Part shown: piece by piece, positions 40,733 through 48,894 of the stretch | How positions within the stretch are numbered: position 1 is the stretch's first letter | Layout of the letters: every line of letters begins with the position of its first letter | NCBI GenBank assembly: GCA_045589235.1 | Contig: JAZNOR010000001.1 | Span: forward strand, 9,251 to 73,250 | DNA from: RGIG7332 sp045589235 | GTDB taxonomy: Bacteria > Bacillota > Clostridia > Oscillospirales > JAAYXM01 | DNA: 64,000 nucleotides | Reading direction: 5' to 3' | The notes under the pieces: generated by a model | The model's input: only the letters and a program-made list of their open reading frames with translations | Told to the model about the DNA's origin: nothing | Databases searched by the model: none | Position numbers and translations under genes: made by a program

Positions 40733-42613
40733 TTATTCAAAATCGTACCAACCATCCGTCGGGGTAAAGCCGTTATCTTCAGCTTCTACCGGAATCATAA
40801 TTCCATAGCCGTCATAGCTGTCGTATGAATCAAAGTTGCGCTTCATATATAAAAGCTCACCGCGTTCGGGAATGTCATAATGCTTGAGCGCCTTATAGCC
40901 TTTTTCGTCATTTGTATAATCCTCGCGCGACTCCAAATCAGAATAGCGGAACGCCATTCTCATAAGGCGAATGTTGTTTCTTGCCGCAGGAGTTTCGGCA
41001 AGCTCTAAAGCCTTATCAAAGCCTGCATATATTCTCTCTTTATCAATGTGATTCTGGAGATAAACACCTGCTGTCATAATCTCACACTGACCATCGAGCA
41101 CTTCTTCTGCATAGCGAATATTATCAGCAATTGCCTCGGCGCCTTTACCGAAAATTCGGGTGAAGAGCTTAAGATTATCCTCCATTGAAAGCTCGGTGTT
41201 ATAAGCTGTGCGGCTGAATGTATAGAAGTTAAAGATGTTGTTCCACATATTGTAAACTTCAATTTGAGTTTCTAAACCTTCAATGCCTTTTTCTACAAAG
41301 TTTTTGCAAATAGCCTGCATTTCGTCTGCAATCGGCATATATCTCTGACGTCCCGGATAAACTCCCATAAAGTAGTCGTAATATCCAACGCCGATGCCGA
41401 CTTCCTTCCATTTGAGAAGTGCTTCCTCATAGAAGGTGCCGTTTAAGCATGAGCCGTCGGGCTTGCCGACTGTACGAAGACCTGTTATGTGCCAGGTTGC
41501 CTCTTCTGCAAAAAGATTTGACGGGAGAGATTTTACGTATGCCGGCGGCTCCCAAATATCGGTATAAGCGGAGATGGCAATTTTTACATCAGGATGAACT
41601 TTTGCGACCTTTTCTGCCATTTTACCAATCATATAAAGGAAGTTTTCAGCCTTTGTGTACGGCCTGCACTTTTCGCAGCAGCACTGCGGAGCGGTACCGT
41701 CTTTATTTACAAATGTGTAAACCTTAACCTGCGGGTTCTGAGCGAGCCACTCGATAAGGTTCTTTGAAATCTGCTCAATCATTTCGTCATTTCTTGAGCA
41801 GAGAACCATCTGACCCCAGTTGTCAACCATTTCAAAACGGGTTCCGTCTTCAAGCATTTTGTAATAATCCGGATGAGTTACATAATACTCCTCGGGGAAG
41901 TATTTGTTGCCGTGTGGCGGAAGCATAGTGTCAATAGCATCGTGGTGGCCTACGCGCAAAATAAATCCGCGCTTTGCACATTCTTCAATCATTCCGTTTC
42001 CTTTAAAATGCTCGTAAACACTGTGCCATGTGTAAATCTGATTATATCTGTTTTTGCAGAGCCAATCAAGGAAGGTGTGGTCGAGGGCATAATCTGCGCC
42101 GACACCGTGTGATGAATACTGCGCAACCGCACCGCGGAACATCAAATCTGCCTTGGCTTTCACATAATCCATACCTGCGGTGTTGATTTCATCGCACTTT
42201 GCTATAAGTTCGCCGCCTGGAACGCCTGCCTTGGTATATGCAGCAAAGCTGCAGCCGAGATAACGCTCAAAAAGCTCGTAAACCGCGTAGATTGTGCCAC
42301 GCTCGCGTTCGTTTTCGTTTTTAGAACTGCCTGCGATAACTAAGCAGTTGCCAAAATCGCGAATGAAAATTCCTTCAGGACCCGGAACCAATTTATCAAA
42401 TTCAGCCTCTGAAATGTATTTGGCGGAAACTTCATTTCGTGACGGGTCACCGATTGCGATAACTTCACCGTCAGCACTTCCGTAAACGATCTGAAGGTTT
42501 GCACCGCAAACTGCTTCTATGTATTTTTTAAGCTCACTTGATGCGAAATTTTCGCGCTCGGTAGCATTTTTGGGCAAAACGATTTTAGCTGTACTTGCTT
42601 TGTTTATAATCAT
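40733..42613 (-). CDS. DUF4838 domain protein (GH67/GH20-like fold, glycan-associated)
   Basis: A 626-residue protein without a signal peptide. An N-terminal alpha-glucuronidase-N-like domain (about residues 1-125: VLPKNATERENFASSELKKYI, AIGDPSRNE, ERERGTIYAVYELFERYLGC) precedes a DUF4838 barrel. Landmarks in the barrel are DYALDHTFLDWLCKNRYNQI, GHHDA, the Cys-rich QCCCEKC, and the AISAYTDIWEPPA segment. DUF4838 proteins are found in glycan-use loci and are presumed glycosidases, with uronic acid or hexosamine substrates suggested by fold, not proved. The intracellular location fits action on imported oligosaccharides. GGAGTATG lies 7-8 bases upstream of the ATG. Confidence 0.85.
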   Translation of the reverse strand: MIINKASTAKIVLPKNATERENFASSELKKYIEAVCGANLQIVYGSADGEVIAIGDPSRNEVSAKYISEAEFDKLVPGPEGIFIRDFGNCLVIAGSSKNENERERGTIYAVYELFERYLGCSFAAYTKAGVPGGELIAKCDEINTAGMDYVKAKADLMFRGAVAQYSSHGVGADYALDHTFLDWLCKNRYNQIYTWHSVYEHFKGNGMIEECAKRGFILRVGHHDAIDTMLPPHGNKYFPEEYYVTHPDYYKMLEDGTRFEMVDNWGQMVLCSRNDEMIEQISKNLIEWLAQNPQVKVYTFVNKDGTAPQCCCEKCRPYTKAENFLYMIGKMAEKVAKVHPDVKIAISAYTDIWEPPAYVKSLPSNLFAEEATWHITGLRTVGKPDGSCLNGTFYEEALLKWKEVGIGVGYYDYFMGVYPGRQRYMPIADEMQAICKNFVEKGIEGLETQIEVYNMWNNIFNFYTFSRTAYNTELSMEDNLKLFTRIFGKGAEAIADNIRYAEEVLDGQCEIMTAGVYLQNHIDKERIYAGFDKALELAETPAARNNIRLMRMAFRYSDLESREDYTNDEKGYKALKHYDIPERGELLYMKRNFDSYDSYDGYGIMIPVEAEDNGFTPTDGWYDFE

Positions 42614-42701
42614 ATTTGCATACTCCTTATCTTTAATTACAAAGTAATTATATCATAGTGCATATTTTAAAGCAATGGTTTTGCAAAAATTGAGCAAATT
42701 A

Positions 42702-43346
42702 TTATAAGTTTAAAAGATGTGAAAAATCATGCACATAGTAATCTGCCACCGCAGAAATTGCATCAGCATCGTCTTTTGAAGATTCGTCAAAAATTCCGCA
42801 GACTTTTATGCCTGAAAGTTTTGCCGATTTGTTGGCGTTTAAATTATCGTCAACAAATAAAATTTCATCAATTGGTGCACCGATTTTCTCTGCACACATT
42901 TTATAAATTTCGGGATTTGCCTTCGTTGTGTTGAAATCATCACACGACCAGACGTTTGCAAATATATCAAAAATGCCGAGCCTTTTAAGGCAAGGATCAA
43001 GCGTTAAGTGCGGACTTGCGGTTAAAACATTTAAATTTGCACCATCATCCTTTAATGCTTTAAGCGTAGAAATAACATTTTCTTTTGCAGGAATTGTGTG
43101 TGTATATTCATAAATTGCGCGCTCGCCCATTTTGTTGCCAAGCTCTTCGATTGATAGATTAACACCTAACTCTTTTATAAAATACTGCGCAGTACCCATA
43201 AATCCGAGCGGAGTTATTATTTTAATTAAATCTTCACCATAGGAAATGCCGCATTCGTCTAAAATTCCTGTCATTGTTTCTATATATGCAGGCATTGAAT
43301 CGACCAGTGTGCCGTCAAAATCAAAAAGATACGTGCTAAACTTCAT
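42702..43346 (-). CDS. HAD-superfamily phosphatase (subfamily IA)
   Basis: A 214-residue hydrolase with all four HAD motifs: LFDFDGTLVDS (nucleophile and acid Asp), LTASPHLTL (motif II Thr/Ser), a Lys in NTTKANPEIY (motif III) and FVDDNLNANKSAK (motif IV). The cap is helical and resembles phosphoglycolate phosphatase or beta-phosphoglucomutase-like proteins. ATG 43346 has AGAGGTG 7-8 bases upstream; the in-frame codon at 43355 would be within that site. Substrate unknown; probably a small sugar phosphate. Confidence 0.88.
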   Translation of the reverse strand: MKFSTYLFDFDGTLVDSMPAYIETMTGILDECGISYGEDLIKIITPLGFMGTAQYFIKELGVNLSIEELGNKMGERAIYEYTHTIPAKENVISTLKALKDDGANLNVLTASPHLTLDPCLKRLGIFDIFANVWSCDDFNTTKANPEIYKMCAEKIGAPIDEILFVDDNLNANKSAKLSGIKVCGIFDESSKDDADAISAVADYYVHDFSHLLNL

Positions 43347-43430
43347 AAAATTCACCTCTTGTTTATTCTAACACAAGCGAGCTTGATAAACAACAAAATA
43401 AAGCGCGCATATTATGAAACGGGTGATTTT

Positions 43431-44408
43431 ATGGAAATTGTAAATGATGTTGCAATTTTAAATTTATATCTGTATCTTTTAAATAATTTTGTTCCACTTA
43501 CAAACGAAAGTTTTCATGACATTATTTTAAGGCTTTATTACAACTTTAAAAGAAATATTCCGAAATTGTGGTCGAAACGCCGGGCTGCACGCCTTGAGAT
43601 AATATTAAATTATATTGAAAGAAACAAAAATCTTGCATCGGCAAAGCTTATAAGACAAGTGTGCAGTGACAGTGGTTTGTGTGCTTGCGCATTTTTAGTG
43701 CCGAAAGGTGAGGTGTATGTTGCTCTGCGCGGTACGGGAACAGGGGAATGGATAGATAACGGCGAAGGTCTTGCGGGGACAGATTTTCCAACAGACCAAC
43801 AAGCAGAGGCGCTTGAATGGTTTGAAAAACTTATAGAAAAAGAGAACATTTTGCCTGAAGAAGTTGTTGTATCCGGTCATTCAAAAGGTGGAAATAAGGC
43901 CCAGCTTATTGCGATGAAATTTAATGTGCAAAAATGCATAAGCTTTGATGGACAAGGCTTTTCGCCCGAGGCAATTTCTGAATTAAAAACCGAGCTGGGC
44001 GAAAGATTTTATAAACGAAGAGAAAATGTGTTTTCTTATTCTGCGGAAAATGATTACATAAATGTTTTGGGAGAACGCCTGATGCCGCATGAAAACGTCT
44101 TCTTTTTAAAATCAAACGGTGGGTTACATTTTTTAGAGGCAATTTTAAATAAAGATGGCACGCTTAGGAAACTTTGTGAGCAAGGAAAACTCTCGGAATG
44201 TGTCGATAACATATCCGATGAGCTTATGAAAATTCCGCCGAGCGCGAGAAAATATGCAACACTTGGCGTTATGAATATTATTCAAAAATACATCGTAGAC
44301 GAACCTGCGCTAAACGGTGACTTCGTGTCAATTGAAAATACGATTGCAGGCTTAGGAGTTGCTGCATTTTCAGTTATTAAAAGTATTGTAAAAAACGCAA
44401 AAATGTGA
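43431..44408 (+). CDS. Mbeg1-like (DUF2974) alpha/beta hydrolase
   Basis: A 325-residue protein of the Mbeg1/DUF2974 family, an alpha/beta-hydrolase clan found widely in Clostridia and Bacilli. The nucleophile elbow is VVSGHSKGGNKAQLIAM, with Ser in GHSKGG. YVALRGTGTGEWIDNGEG forms the oxyanion region, FDGQGFSPE follows the core, and GLHFLEAI may contain the His. ATG 43431 follows GGGTGATTTT; the frame extends back to 43359, but no ribosome binding site is present there and the extension is not conserved in style. Substrate is probably a lipid or ester; no evidence in the neighbourhood. Its stop overlaps no other gene; 23 bases lie before EamA. Confidence 0.8.
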   Translation: MEIVNDVAILNLYLYLLNNFVPLTNESFHDIILRLYYNFKRNIPKLWSKRRAARLEIILNYIERNKNLASAKLIRQVCSDSGLCACAFLVPKGEVYVALRGTGTGEWIDNGEGLAGTDFPTDQQAEALEWFEKLIEKENILPEEVVVSGHSKGGNKAQLIAMKFNVQKCISFDGQGFSPEAISELKTELGERFYKRRENVFSYSAENDYINVLGERLMPHENVFFLKSNGGLHFLEAILNKDGTLRKLCEQGKLSECVDNISDELMKIPPSARKYATLGVMNIIQKYIVDEPALNGDFVSIENTIAGLGVAAFSVIKSIVKNAKM

Positions 44409-44431
44409 TATTATGTCAAATGGTGATTTTT

Positions 44432-45337
44432 ATGTACAGTCAAAAATTAAAAGGTAATTTGCTTTTGTTTCTAACGGCTCTTGTCTGGGGTATTTCGTTT
44501 GTATTCCAGAGCAAAGGTGTTGAAGCGATGCCGCCGATTGCATTTAATGGAATACGTTCAATTCTGGGTGGGATTGTGCTTCTTCCGGTTATCTTTTTTT
44601 TAGATAAAGGCAAAAGGGAACGCGGAGAGGAAACTAAAATAACAAAACCGCTGCTTCTTGGCGGAATTTGTTGCGGAGCATTTCTGTGCATTGCGACCAC
44701 TTTGCAGTCGATGGGAATGGTTTACACAAGTCCAGGTAAAGCGGGCTTCATAACAGCGCTTTATATGGTAATTGTTCCGATTATCGGTCTTTTTATGGGC
44801 AAAAAGCCGCGACTTATTATTTTGATCTCCGTTTTGATTGCCGTGGCAGGATTGTATTTAATGTGCATAAGCGGAAGTCTTGCGCTAAATTCGGGCGATA
44901 TTTTGATTTTCCTTTGCGCATTTGTGTTTGCAGGGCATATTTTGCTTATTGACTATTTTTCACCGAAGGTTGACGGAGTGAAGCTTTCGTGTTTGCAATT
45001 TTTCGTTTGCGGCATACTTAGTCTTATTGCAATGCCGTTTAGCGGAGTTCCAACATGGGATATGATTTCTTCCTGCTGGATTGAGCTTGCTTATGCGGGT
45101 GTTATGTCGTGCGGCGTTGCATATACTTTGCAGATTGTTGGTCAGAAGTATACAGACCCGACCTCGGCGTCAATCTTAATGAGTTTGGAATCGGTTTTTG
45201 CAACACTTTCAACGGTGATTTTAGTGGCGCTTGGTTTTAATCTAACGGGCGGAGCTATGTCAATGCGCGAGATTTTGGGCTGCATTTTGATGTTTATTGC
45301 CATTATGCTTGTGCAAATGCCTGAGAAAAAGCACTAA
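44432..45337 (+). CDS. EamA (DMT) family transporter
   Basis: A 301-residue membrane protein of ten helices, formed from two EamA repeats (first LLLFLTALVWGISFVFQSKG, second from about residue 150, with GVMSCGVAYTLQIVGQKYT). Members export amino acids, nucleosides or other metabolites; many act as paraquat or amino-acid exporters. ATG 44432 with GGTGATTTTT just upstream is favoured over the in-frame codon at 44405, which overlaps the previous stop and has no ribosome binding site. No terminator separates it from the nhaC promoter except the hairpin in the nhaC leader. Confidence 0.87.
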   Translation: MYSQKLKGNLLLFLTALVWGISFVFQSKGVEAMPPIAFNGIRSILGGIVLLPVIFFLDKGKRERGEETKITKPLLLGGICCGAFLCIATTLQSMGMVYTSPGKAGFITALYMVIVPIIGLFMGKKPRLIILISVLIAVAGLYLMCISGSLALNSGDILIFLCAFVFAGHILLIDYFSPKVDGVKLSCLQFFVCGILSLIAMPFSGVPTWDMISSCWIELAYAGVMSCGVAYTLQIVGQKYTDPTSASILMSLESVFATLSTVILVALGFNLTGGAMSMREILGCILMFIAIMLVQMPEKKH

Positions 45338-45342
45338 TTTTG

Positions 45343-45372
45343 TTGACAAGTGCAGTAATTCTGTGTTAACAT
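45343..45372 (+). promoter_or_regulatory. nhaC promoter
   Basis: TTGACA (45343-45348) with an 18-base spacer and TAACAT (45367-45372), beginning 6 bases after the EamA stop. Confidence 0.6.
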
Positions 45373-45387
45373 ATTTTTAATAATTTA

Positions 45388-45423
45388 AGCGCGAGGTCAA
45401 AACTTTTCTCGCGCTATTTTTTT
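45388..45423 (+). terminator. Terminator hairpin in the nhaC leader
   Basis: AGCGCGAG and CTCGCGCT pair around a 12-base loop, followed by A and T7, and the AGGAGGT ribosome binding site comes directly after the T-run. It lies downstream of the nhaC promoter, so nhaC transcripts must pass it as well as those from the EamA gene. Confidence 0.7.
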
Positions 45424-45436
45424 AGGAGGTACACAA

Positions 45437-47041
45437 ATGAAATTCTCAATGAGAAAAACTCTCCCCGTGCTCATTGTTGCAATTCTTCTTGTCATCACCT
45501 CGGTTTTTGCTACCGGTGATGCTGAAGTGAGCACAATGTATGCAACATTCTGGGCGCTTGTTCCGCCGGTTGTTGCTATCGCTCTTGCGCTTATTACCAA
45601 AGAGGTTTATTCATCACTCTTTATAGGTATCGTGCTCGGCGGTCTTCTCGCTTGTAACTGGAAACCGGTTGCGGCACTTGATGCGATTGTTAACGAAGGC
45701 TTGATTGCAGCTGTTTCAGGAACAGCCGGCATCTTCATCTTCCTTGTTATTTTGGGCACTCTCGTTGCTCTTATCAACAAGGCAGGCGGCTCTGCTGCAT
45801 TCGGTCGTTGGGCGCAGACTCATATCAAGTCTCGCGTTGGGGCAATGTTTGCAACCTTTATTCTCGGCGTTTTAATTTTCATTGACGACTACTTTAACTG
45901 CTTAACCGTTGGTAGTGTTATGCTCCCGGTTACTGACAGCCATAAGATTTCACGCGCAAAGCTTGCATTCTTAATTGACGCAACCGCAGCTCCGATTTGT
46001 ATGATCGCTCCGGTTTCTTCATGGGCTGCTGCTGTTGCAGAGTTTACTGAGGGAACAGGCTATTCGGGAATTGAGCTTTTTGTTCGCGCTATTCCGTATA
46101 ACTTCTATTCACTTTTAATGTTTGTGTTCATCATCGCAATCATTCTTATGAAGTTCGATTACGGTCCGATGAAGAAACACGAGTTTAATGCATTAAACAA
46201 GGGCGATCTCTTTACATCAGGTCAGGACGATGTTGCAACGGCAGAAGCTGTTGAAGCTAACCCGAAGGGCAAGGTTATTGATCTTATCTTACCGGTTATC
46301 GTTTTAGTTGTTATTTCAATCATCGGTCTTATCTACGTTGGCGGATTCTTCAGCGGATCAAACTTTATCGATGCATTTGGCAACACCGATGCAACAGTAG
46401 GTTTACCGTGGGGTGCAATTGTTGCGCTTCTCGTTACAATTATCTATTTAATTGCTCGCCGTGTTGTTACCTTTAAGGAAGCTATGGCTTGCATTCCGAA
46501 GGGCTTTAACGCAATGGTTCCGGCAATTCTTATCCTCACCTTTGCGACATCACTTAAGAATATGACAGGCTTACTCGGTGCAGATGTATTTGTTGAAGGA
46601 CTTATGAAGACTGCAGCTCCGGGTCTTGCAAACTTCTTGCCGGCAATTATCTTCCTCGTTGCTTGCGTACTTGCGTTCTCAACAGGAACATCATGGGGTA
46701 CTTTCGGTATTCTCATTCCGATTGTTCTTTCAATGTTTGATGCAACAAGTCCGCTTCTCATAATCGGTGTTTCAGCTTGTCTCGCAGGTGCAGTTTGCGG
46801 AGACCACTGCTCACCGATTTCCGACACAACAATTATGTCGTCGGCTGGTAGCCAGTCAAACCATATCAACCACGTTTCGACTCAGATGCCGTATGCAATC
46901 ACGGTTGCACTCATTTCATTCGTGTGCTACCTCCTTGCGGCATTTACTCAGAACGCTTACATCTTACTTGCAGTCGGCGTGATTATCACAGTCGGCACAT
47001 TGTTTGTAATTAAAGCGATTACTAAGAACAAAGAAGCGTAA
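45437..47041 (+). CDS. nhaC: NhaC family sodium/proton antiporter
   Basis: A 534-residue polytopic protein of the NhaC/YjcE-like ion transporter superfamily. Around 12 helices; landmarks are FIFLVILGTLVALINKAGGS, GVLIFIDDYFNCLTVGSVM, LIDATAAPICMIAPVSSWAA and CGDHCSPISDTTIMSSAG, the last two being the classical NhaC motifs with the conserved Asp residues. It moves sodium out in exchange for protons (or substrate-sodium in malate/lactate variants). AGGAGG is 7 bases before ATG. Together with the sodium-type V-ATPase it points to active sodium cycling. Confidence 0.93.
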   Translation: MKFSMRKTLPVLIVAILLVITSVFATGDAEVSTMYATFWALVPPVVAIALALITKEVYSSLFIGIVLGGLLACNWKPVAALDAIVNEGLIAAVSGTAGIFIFLVILGTLVALINKAGGSAAFGRWAQTHIKSRVGAMFATFILGVLIFIDDYFNCLTVGSVMLPVTDSHKISRAKLAFLIDATAAPICMIAPVSSWAAAVAEFTEGTGYSGIELFVRAIPYNFYSLLMFVFIIAIILMKFDYGPMKKHEFNALNKGDLFTSGQDDVATAEAVEANPKGKVIDLILPVIVLVVISIIGLIYVGGFFSGSNFIDAFGNTDATVGLPWGAIVALLVTIIYLIARRVVTFKEAMACIPKGFNAMVPAILILTFATSLKNMTGLLGADVFVEGLMKTAAPGLANFLPAIIFLVACVLAFSTGTSWGTFGILIPIVLSMFDATSPLLIIGVSACLAGAVCGDHCSPISDTTIMSSAGSQSNHINHVSTQMPYAITVALISFVCYLLAAFTQNAYILLAVGVIITVGTLFVIKAITKNKEA

Positions 47042-47050
47042 ATGAATAAT

Positions 47051-47083
47051 AAAAAATCCACCTCATATGAGGTGGATTTTTTT
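47051..47083. terminator. Bidirectional palindromic terminator
   Basis: AAAAAATCCACCTCAT and ATGAGGTGGATTTTTTT form a perfect palindrome between convergent nhaC and lexA. Confidence 0.92.
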
Positions 47084-47092
47084 GTTCTTAAA

Positions 47093-47695
47093 TTATTGAT
47101 AATAGCGCATCGTTGCGACAACTTTACCTAAAATTGCGGCATGTGTACCATCAATCGGCGAGAAGTCTTCATTTTCCGGGAGTAGCCAGATTTTATTGCC
47201 CTTGTGCATATAAGTTTTGACCGTTGCTTCATCTTCTAAAAGCGCAACGACGATATCACCGTTATTTACAACCTGCTGGCGACGAACAACAATTACGTCA
47301 TCCGGCATAATGCCCGCATTTTTCATTGAAAGCCCGCGCACGCGAAGTGCGAAATGCTCGTAGCCGGAGTTACCACCGTCGTAAGGAACATAACCCTCAA
47401 TGTTTTCGGTAGCTAAAATCGGCTCACCTGCAGCTACGCGACCTAAAATCGGAATTGCGGGATATGATTTGACATTTCCCTCAGGTGAGAGAATTGTAAG
47501 GCCACGATTCTTGCCGCCGCTACGCTCAATGTATCCTTTCTTCTGCAGAGCTTGAAGGTGCATATGAACAGAAGCAGGGGAAGTCAGCCCTACGCCATGG
47601 CCGATATCACGCACAGAGGGTGGAAAACCATTTTCTTTAATATAATTGCTGATAAAATCAAAAATATCACGTTGTTTGTCGGTTAAATCACGCAT
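47093..47695 (-). CDS. lexA: LexA repressor
   Basis: A 200-residue SOS repressor. The N-terminal winged helix has LTDKQRDIFDFISNYIKENG and PPSVRDIGHGVGLTSPASVH; the C-terminal S24 autoprotease has the cleavage site Ala-Gly in GRVAAGEPI, Ser in GLSMKNAGI and Lys in ALLEDEATVKTY. RecA-DNA triggers self-cleavage. Ribosome binding site AGGAGG is 8-9 bases before ATG 47695, so the extension from 47713 is rejected. I saw no consensus Firmicute LexA box (GAAC-N4-GTTC type) in its short upstream region. Confidence 0.96.
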   Translation of the reverse strand: MRDLTDKQRDIFDFISNYIKENGFPPSVRDIGHGVGLTSPASVHMHLQALQKKGYIERSGGKNRGLTILSPEGNVKSYPAIPILGRVAAGEPILATENIEGYVPYDGGNSGYEHFALRVRGLSMKNAGIMPDDVIVVRRQQVVNNGDIVVALLEDEATVKTYMHKGNKIWLLPENEDFSPIDGTHAAILGKVVATMRYYQ

Positions 47696-47747
47696 AATAA
47701 AACCTCCTGTCAATATATTAAGAGTTTAACACATATAAAACAAAAGT

Positions 47748-48464
47748 TCAAGCCTTTCTTTGATAAATTTCAGAAACTTCTTTTGTTTCGTGTCCTTCAA
47801 CGTCGCGGATAAATAGGGTTGGAAGAACTTTTAAACCTTCGCCGCCGCACTTTCTGGCTTCCAGCAAAACGAGTGAGGGCGCGGTTTTTGCATTGTTCTG
47901 AACGAGCCGCATACGCTTTGGCGCAAGGTTGTATTTGTAAAGTGCGGATATAAGTGCACCCAACCGTTCCGGTCGATACACAATAGAAAAACTTCCCTGA
48001 TATTTTAAAAGATACGCAGCTGCGCGGCAGATGTCATCTATCGTGCTGTCAATTTCCATGCGCGCGGCAAGAAGGTTTGGATTTTCGGTATGAAGACCGC
48101 CATCGCGCTTTAAGTAAGGTGGGTTAGAAACCACAACATCAAAACTCTCGGGTTTTAAGTATTCTTCAATCTTAACAATGTCGCCGTTTATCACCTGCAT
48201 ACGGTCAGATAAGTTATTGAGCACAACGTTTTCTTCAGAAAGAGCATATGAGCCGGGGAGAATTTCAATTCCCGTAACCGTTATGTTCTTATATCGTGCG
48301 CACAAGAGAATTGAAATCGCGCCGTTTCCACAGCCTAAATCGCATACGTTATCATTTTTATGAATTTTAGCAAAGTGCGAAAGTAGCATAGAATCCGTTC
48401 CGAGTTTTAAAAACTCATTGCTTTGTTTTAGTTTAAAACCGGAGATTCCGAGTTCGTCAATCAT
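47748..48464 (-). CDS. tRNA1(Val) adenine-N6 methyltransferase-like protein
   Basis: A 238-residue SAM-dependent methyltransferase related to TrmN6/YfiC (YabB in Bacillus). LKLGTDSMLLSHFA precedes motif I VCDLGCGNGAISILL; VVVSNPPYLKRDGG is the catalytic NPPY of N6-adenine methyltransferases. The C-terminal part is as expected (PERLGALISALYKYNLAPKRMR). ATG 48464 follows GGAAGTG by 5 bases; the longer frame from 48485 includes this site. Target tRNA is inferred from the family. Confidence 0.87.
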   Translation of the reverse strand: MIDELGISGFKLKQSNEFLKLGTDSMLLSHFAKIHKNDNVCDLGCGNGAISILLCARYKNITVTGIEILPGSYALSEENVVLNNLSDRMQVINGDIVKIEEYLKPESFDVVVSNPPYLKRDGGLHTENPNLLAARMEIDSTIDDICRAAAYLLKYQGSFSIVYRPERLGALISALYKYNLAPKRMRLVQNNAKTAPSLVLLEARKCGGEGLKVLPTLFIRDVEGHETKEVSEIYQRKA

Positions 48465-48552
48465 ATTTTCACTTCCAAACAGCAAAAATGTTAGTTTTAT
48501 AGCATTATATAATATTGAAAAAATTTTTGCAAGGTTATATAGTCATAAAAAG

Positions 48553-48584
48553 AAACCGCACTGCCAAAAGACAGTGCGGTTTTA
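48553..48584. terminator. Terminator between ferredoxin and the methyltransferase gene
   Basis: AAACCGCACTG and CAGTGCGGTTT form an 11-base stem with an 8-base loop. On the minus strand it follows the ferredoxin gene. Confidence 0.75.
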
Positions 48585-48599
48585 TGCTTTAATAACCGA

Positions 48600-48770
48600 T
48601 TATTCCGGCTTAATAGCCTCGACAGGGCAAGCGCCTGCGCAAGAACCACAATCGATGCAAGCATCAGCATCAATTACATACTGGCTGTCACCAGCGGTAA
48701 TGCAACCAACCGGGCACTCACCTTCACAGGTACCGCAGCTGATGCACTCGTCAGAAATTACATGAGCCAT
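48600..48770 (-). CDS. 2[4Fe-4S] ferredoxin
   Basis: A 56-residue clostridial-type ferredoxin with two CxxCxxCxxxCP motifs (CISCGTCEGECP and CIDCGSCAGACP), each holding one [4Fe-4S] cluster. It carries low-potential electrons for hydrogenase, pyruvate:ferredoxin oxidoreductase and radical SAM enzymes such as HydE and HydG. ATG 48770 has GGAGGTG 6-8 bases upstream; the frame extends to 48785 but through that site. Single-gene unit, divergent from the Clp gene. Confidence 0.95.
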   Translation of the reverse strand: MAHVISDECISCGTCEGECPVGCITAGDSQYVIDADACIDCGSCAGACPVEAIKPE

Positions 48771-48894
48771 TACAAACACCTCCAAGTTGTTTCTTTAACA
48801 CTATTGTACCACGCCTTTTGAAAAAATCAATGGTAAATTGAAAAAAATTATAAAAAACCGTAAAGATTGGCGATACTACAAGAGAGGTGGTTTA

